Source: a virus
IMG/VR virus record: IMGVR_UViG_3300037189_009350
Coordinates: 1-35,420 of that record
Length of the DNA: 35,420 nt
Direction: 5' to 3' (one strand)
Every line of letters starts with the position of its first letter. Position 1 is the stretch's first letter. The position numbers were made by a program, and so were the translations under genes. The notes beneath the pieces are model-generated. The model was not told where the DNA came from, did not search any database, and saw only the letters and a program-made list of their open reading frames with translations. Below, in pieces: positions 32,660 to 35,420 of this stretch.

Positions 32660-32983
32660 ATGAAAATACCTTTAAAAAATCAAAAAATCTTCATTGATAA
32701 AATGAAAGCGGAACTTATCAAAATCAACGCAGAACCTTTTATTTCTGATCCTTTACAGTTTGATTTAAAAACTAAATACGGGATTTATTGGATTCGCATT
32801 GATTACGATCAAAGCCTAGTTTATTCAGTTTTTGGGCGTTTTGTTAATCCAGATTTAGCGCCTTTAGATTTTGACGGTATAAACTATTTTTCGGGCAAAT
32901 GGAATCACCATTTAAGCGGGGAAGGTAAACCAGAAAAGAAAGCCGAAATAATAATGGAAAGAATCAAATATTTATTAAAATAA
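32660..32983 (+). CDS. Hypothetical protein
   Basis: 107 residues from the ATG at 32660; an in-frame ATG at 32627 inside the previous gene is possible but less likely, as 32660 follows the previous stop by four bases. The sequence is mixed (SDPLQFDLKTKYGIYWIRID, then GINYFSGKWNHHLSGEGKPE). It may be a small folded accessory protein. No family recognised. Confidence 0.6.
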   Translation: MKIPLKNQKIFIDKMKAELIKINAEPFISDPLQFDLKTKYGIYWIRIDYDQSLVYSVFGRFVNPDLAPLDFDGINYFSGKWNHHLSGEGKPEKKAEIIMERIKYLLK

Positions 32984-32989
32984 AAAAGT

Positions 32990-33160
32990 ATGGAAGAAAT
33001 AACAAAAATAAATATTGAATTAATACAAATTTGTAAAGCTTTTAATTTAGGCGATTTAATCGATAGCATAATGTTAAACGAAAATAACGGATTTATAGAA
33101 ACTCAATTTATAACTAATAAAGGAATATTTATACACTATTTTAAAACATCATCAATATAA
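32990..33160 (+). CDS. 56-residue hypothetical protein
   Basis: ATG at 32990 to TAA at 33158-33160. Helical start (EEITKINIELIQICKAFNLG), then a mixed, strand-like end. It starts seven bases after the previous stop. No motif recognised. Confidence 0.5.
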   Translation: MEEITKINIELIQICKAFNLGDLIDSIMLNENNGFIETQFITNKGIFIHYFKTSSI

Positions 33161-33215
33161 CATCTCAAAAAATCAAATACCTATTAAATTAAAACTAACT
33201 TAAAAGATAAAAACA

Positions 33216-33377
33216 ATGTCAAAAATTAAAAAAGAAATAGTCTACATAATGCCGTATATTACAGAAACAGACATAAAAAAAGCAAATCAAAAAAGATCAA
33301 AACTTTATGAAAAATTTAATAGTGTACAGGTTTACCCAAATGGATTACATGAAGTGCGAATAATAGCAACAAATTAA
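33216..33377 (+). CDS. 53-residue hypothetical protein
   Basis: ATG at 33216 to TAA at 33375-33377. The N-terminus is IKKEIVYIMPYITETD, followed by a helix with KKANQKRSKLYEKF and a strand-like VYPNGLHEVRII. The order strand-helix-strand suggests a small folded protein. It closes the cluster before two terminators. Confidence 0.5.
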   Translation: MSKIKKEIVYIMPYITETDIKKANQKRSKLYEKFNSVQVYPNGLHEVRIIATN

Positions 33378-33395
33378 AATAAACTAACAACTAAC

Positions 33396-33422
33396 AACCC
33401 GCTAACATAAGCGGGTTTTTTT
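33396..33422 (+). terminator. Terminator of the small-gene cluster
   Basis: AACCCGC (33396-33402) and GCGGGTT (33411-33417) with an 8-base loop, followed by a T run to 33422. The first of two hairpins in a row. Confidence 0.85.
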
Positions 33423-33435
33423 ATGCTCAATAATT

Positions 33436-33460
33436 AGCCGCTATAAATGCGGCTTTTTTT
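33436..33460 (+). terminator. Second tandem terminator
   Basis: AGCCGC (33436-33441) and GCGGCT (33449-33454) with a 7-base loop and T run to 33460. Together with the previous hairpin this insulates the following region from upstream transcription. Confidence 0.75.
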
Positions 33461-33950
33461 GTTTGGGTATTTCCTGCAGCAAATGAACCGGAACCAGTAA
33501 ACCAATAAAGCGAATCCACGTAAACAAATAACAAAAGTAATAATGCTATACTATACAGGACCGGGAAGCAAAGCGGAGTAACTAACAAACCACACAACCA
33601 GAACCAGCATAACAATAACAAATGTAAACCAGTTACAACATAGATAGCAATGCAATGTAAAGGATAAAAGCATGGAGGGGATAACAACATACCACAGAAA
33701 CACGTTAATCGATTACAAGCTTTTAAAATAAGTTTAAACGCTATATCAAAACGTTAGTTTTAAGGCTTTGTTTTAGTTCGTTGGAGTATGAACTACTTTT
33801 AAATTTTTTAAGTTAAAATAGGGGCTTATATGCACGTTGTATAGGGGTAAAAAGGTACTGTAAAGGATTCAGAAACGCCATCGCAATGGGTTGCGCACTC
33901 CTTTTCATTGTGGTTTATACCATTTTTAACAGATGCAACACTTCCTCTTG
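33461..33950. other. Long non-coding stretch, A-rich and T-poor in its first half
   Basis: No convincing gene. In 33481-33660 I count 26 T in 180 bases, while A makes up about half, very different from the rest. AACCAG recurs at about 33493, 33586 and 33634. The minus strand is open at 33427-33690, but would encode a Leu/Cys-rich peptide that runs through the terminator. The second half holds the short inverted pair TAGTTC/GAACTA (33774-33779, 33790-33795). A 31-codon ORF at 33886-33981 (MGCALLFIVV...) is possible but overlaps a palindromic promoter. This may be an untranslated RNA, origin or packaging site; none is recognised. Confidence 0.45.
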
Positions 33951-33981
33951 TTATTTTGTTATATTTGTTGCAACAAAATAA
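33951..33981 (+). promoter_or_regulatory. Palindromic operator overlapping a promoter
   Basis: Arms TTATTTTGTT (33951-33960) and AACAAAATAA (33972-33981) are perfect inverted repeats; TTTGTTG/CAACAAA (33964-33977) is a second 14-base palindrome. Both overlap the TATATTTG box at 33960-33967. Binding here would directly occlude the promoter of the gene at 33991. Confidence 0.6.
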
Positions 33982-33990
33982 GAGAAAAAT

Positions 33991-34794
33991 ATGGCTTTAG
34001 TAAGTAAAAAAGATTTTGGATTGGCTTTAAACATAGCGTATGGAACAATCCGAAGTAAAATAAGTAGAAAGCAATTATGTTGCAACAGGAAAGGATTAAT
34101 TGATACCGAGCATCCGTTGAACTATATGTACTTGGTTGAAGTGAATGGAGGAGAACAAAGCGTGTTTGATAATTATCACATCAACGGAACAAATCTAAGT
34201 AAAAAAATAGTTACTTCGACAAAAAGCGTTAAAAATGTTGTAAATTTATCACAAAAGGTATCTGAAAAAGAAAATCAAATTTTAGAAAAACCTAGTAAAG
34301 TCAAGGCATCAGTCAAGGTTGTTCCTACGGCAGAGCCAATAGAAAAAAAACAAGTTACTAGTGTAAAAGAATCGGTTTTATCTGCTCAGGAACGAAAAGA
34401 AGCAAGGGAGAACAAAATTAAAAACGCATCTTTCCTGCAATATGAGCTTCGTAAAAAAGAAGCTGAGGTAACTTTAGTTGAAAGAAATGCGGAGTTAAAG
34501 CAGATGGAGTTGGAAAAGAAAGCTGGAAATACTCTGCCTTTAGATTTAATTAGGAAAATTGAAGTAATAAATTTCCAGTCTTTACTGAATACTTTTTTAT
34601 TGGAAACAAAGAACATGGCTACAGTTATAGTTGAGAAGTTTGGAGGTACAAGAACAGATGTAGTTGAAATAGAAAACAAGTTAAACCATATTTTCAAGCG
34701 TACTGTGGAAACTACAAAAAAAAATGTTGACATTGAAATAGAAAATGCAGTATCGGAATACACAGAAGTTCGTTCACGTGGTGAAAGAAAATAA
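33991..34794 (+). CDS. Putative terminase small subunit (Nu1-like)
   Basis: 267 residues. The N-terminus (MALVSKKDFGLALNIAYGTI, then RSKISRKQL and GLIDTEHPLN) resembles the DNA-binding N-terminus of small terminase subunits of Bacteroidota phages, where a short HTH is followed by an 'IDT...N' signature. The middle is Lys/Glu-rich and likely disordered. Residues 150-265 form the charged, coiled-coil-like (LQYELRKKEAEVTLVERNAE) and helical (DLIRKIEVINFQSLLNTFLL) assembly part typical of Nu1. It would recognise the phage DNA end for packaging. A transcription regulator is the alternative. Confidence 0.5.
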   Translation: MALVSKKDFGLALNIAYGTIRSKISRKQLCCNRKGLIDTEHPLNYMYLVEVNGGEQSVFDNYHINGTNLSKKIVTSTKSVKNVVNLSQKVSEKENQILEKPSKVKASVKVVPTAEPIEKKQVTSVKESVLSAQERKEARENKIKNASFLQYELRKKEAEVTLVERNAELKQMELEKKAGNTLPLDLIRKIEVINFQSLLNTFLLETKNMATVIVEKFGGTRTDVVEIENKLNHIFKRTVETTKKNVDIEIENAVSEYTEVRSRGERK

Positions 34795-34800
34795 AAATAG

Positions 34801-34851
34801 TTTGTGATATATTTGCAACATTTAAATGTAATGTTATATATTTGTCACAAA
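34801..34851 (+). promoter_or_regulatory. Double promoter with nested inverted repeats
   Basis: TATATTTG occurs twice (34808-34815, 34837-34844). The TTG ending the first lies 21 bases before the second. Arms TTTGTGA (34801-34807) and TCACAAA (34845-34851) flank both, and ACATTTAAATGT (34818-34829) is a perfect palindrome between them. The region resembles the control region at 7514-7550. Confidence 0.6.
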
Positions 34852-34870
34852 CAATTTAAAAATAAAAAAA

Positions 34871-35149
34871 ATGGAATTTAAAGGAACAAAAGGAAAGTGG
34901 GAAGTTAGTATTGACAATAACAAAATAATATTAACGGATTCTGGAGCATACGCACCAAACGCAATGCATAAGACTATTTCAACTGATACAGAATTAATAG
35001 CTAATGCATTGTTAATATCAAAAGCACCTGAAATGCTGGAGATGTTGCAAAAAGTAAATGACTCTTTATTAAACGATTATGCAACATTAGAACAAATTAA
35101 ACTAAGAAGGGAAATAGAAAAACTAATCAAAGAAGTAACTGAAATATGA
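34871..35149 (+). CDS. Small phage protein with an 'NA-LI-KAPEMLE' motif
   Basis: 92 residues. The later segment TELIANALLISKAPEMLEML matches a motif common in small early-region phage proteins (NAKLIAAAPELLE), whose function is unknown. The C-terminus is helical and charged. Its own promoter lies directly upstream. It shares its stop codon region with the next start (ATGA). Confidence 0.65.
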   Translation: MEFKGTKGKWEVSIDNNKIILTDSGAYAPNAMHKTISTDTELIANALLISKAPEMLEMLQKVNDSLLNDYATLEQIKLRREIEKLIKEVTEI

Positions 35150-35301
35150 AAAATATACAAGTAAATAGTTTTTGGAGTTGGAATGAATTTGGATTTTGTT
35201 TTAAAATTGCAAGAGTGCCAAATCATCCAGATTATTGGTATCAATTAGATATTCACTTTTTATTCTTTGATTGTTGGATAAACTTTATTAGTAAAATTTA
35301 A
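35146..35301 (+). CDS. 51-residue hypothetical protein
   Basis: ATG at 35146 overlaps the previous stop, TAA at 35299-35301. Rich in aromatic residues (NSFWSWNEFGFCFKIARVPN, then YWYQLDIHFLFFDCWINFI). The coupling to the previous gene supports expression. No function recognised. Confidence 0.5.
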   Translation: MKNIQVNSFWSWNEFGFCFKIARVPNHPDYWYQLDIHFLFFDCWINFISKI

Positions 35302-35312
35302 AAATAAATAAT

Positions 35313-35420
35313 ATGAAACAAACAGCAGTAGAATGGTTAGCAGAAAATATAGATAATTTAATTCCTTATGTAAATGATGAAAGTGCTAAAAAATTTAACG
35401 AATTAGTTGAACAAGCCAAA
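35313..35420 (+). CDS. Partial small phage gene, cut by the window edge
   Basis: ATG at 35313 with 36 codons open to the end of the window. The beginning MKQTAVEWLAENIDNLIPYV resembles a common small phage early protein opening (KQTAVEWL). The C-terminus lies outside the window, so size and function are unknown. Confidence 0.5.
   Translation, partial: MKQTAVEWLAENIDNLIPYVNDESAKKFNELVEQAK

Noticed and set aside
33427-33690. Minus-strand ORF of 87 residues, Leu/Cys-rich
   Set aside because: It arises from the T-poor composition, starts and ends without neighbours on that strand, and reads through the + strand terminator hairpin.
33461-33700. Possible diversity-generating retroelement template (A-rich)
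   Set aside because: No reverse transcriptase or accessory gene is in the window, and no matching variable repeat was found in the fibre genes by eye.
33860-33910. Possible tRNA-like sequence near the end of the non-coding block
   Set aside because: No T-loop (GGTTCGA-type) motif, no acceptor pairing and no CCA-end-like arrangement could be found.

Overview
This window is almost certainly most of a temperate, contractile-tailed phage (or integrated prophage) of a Bacteroidota host, probably Flavobacteriia. The DNA is AT-rich. Most intergenic gaps carry the Bacteroidota promoter signature TAnnTTTG, often with TTG 19-21 bases upstream, and strong Shine-Dalgarno sites are largely absent. Every gene I can support is on the + strand. 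UAG, UGA and UAA all end genes, so the genetic code is standard.

Layout. (1) 57-11258 is the early region: a tyrosine recombinase, a replisome-organiser-like protein, a RecA/DnaB-type ATPase, small accessory proteins, a possible RusA-like resolvase, a NUMOD4/HNH homing endonuclease, a NinG-like zinc/HNH protein, a cytosine-5 DNA methyltransferase broken by a ten-G run, a small HTH protein behind its own promoter, and a recombination module (coiled-coil protein, RecT-like annealing protein, a small amber-interrupted gene, PD-(D/E)XK exonuclease). (2) 11279-11488 is a terminator, a promoter and a leader with a second terminator-like hairpin, just before the late genes. (3) 11489-15945 is a lambda-like head set: S49 protease with a scaffold-like C-terminus, gpD-like decoration protein with an inserted domain, gpE-like capsid, and connector/tail-terminator candidates. 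(4) 15957-31090 is a Mu-like contractile tail: sheath, collagen-like protein, tube, tail assembly chaperone with a frameshifted second frame, a second homing endonuclease, tape measure, gp46/gp47/gp48-like baseplate proteins, two related fibre-like proteins, a minor-tail-Z-like protein, DNA-circulation/gpN-like, gpP-like hub and gp45-like spike. (5) 31136-33422 is a rightward cluster of very small genes, several encoding single-TM peptides. (6) 33436-33990 is about 500 bases of non-coding DNA with a strikingly T-poor + strand. (7) 33991-35420 holds a terminase-small-subunit-like protein and a new early-type operon that runs off the window.

The parts fit together as an integration/replication/recombination operon, a late morphogenesis operon behind a possible antitermination switch, and small host-interaction or lysis genes. 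I see no large terminase, portal, endolysin or divergent repressor here. They may lie outside the window, or be present in a form I do not recognise.

Most notable are: a methyltransferase switched off by one extra G in a homopolymer; an H-type pseudoknot candidate right after the sheath gene; a promoter-plus-terminator leader before the late genes; a chaperone second frame with no start codon; related palindromic promoter regions at three loci; a GC-rich island in the spike gene beside CACAG repeats; and an A-rich, T-poor non-coding block. These come from reading the sequence by eye; no searches or folding programs were run.
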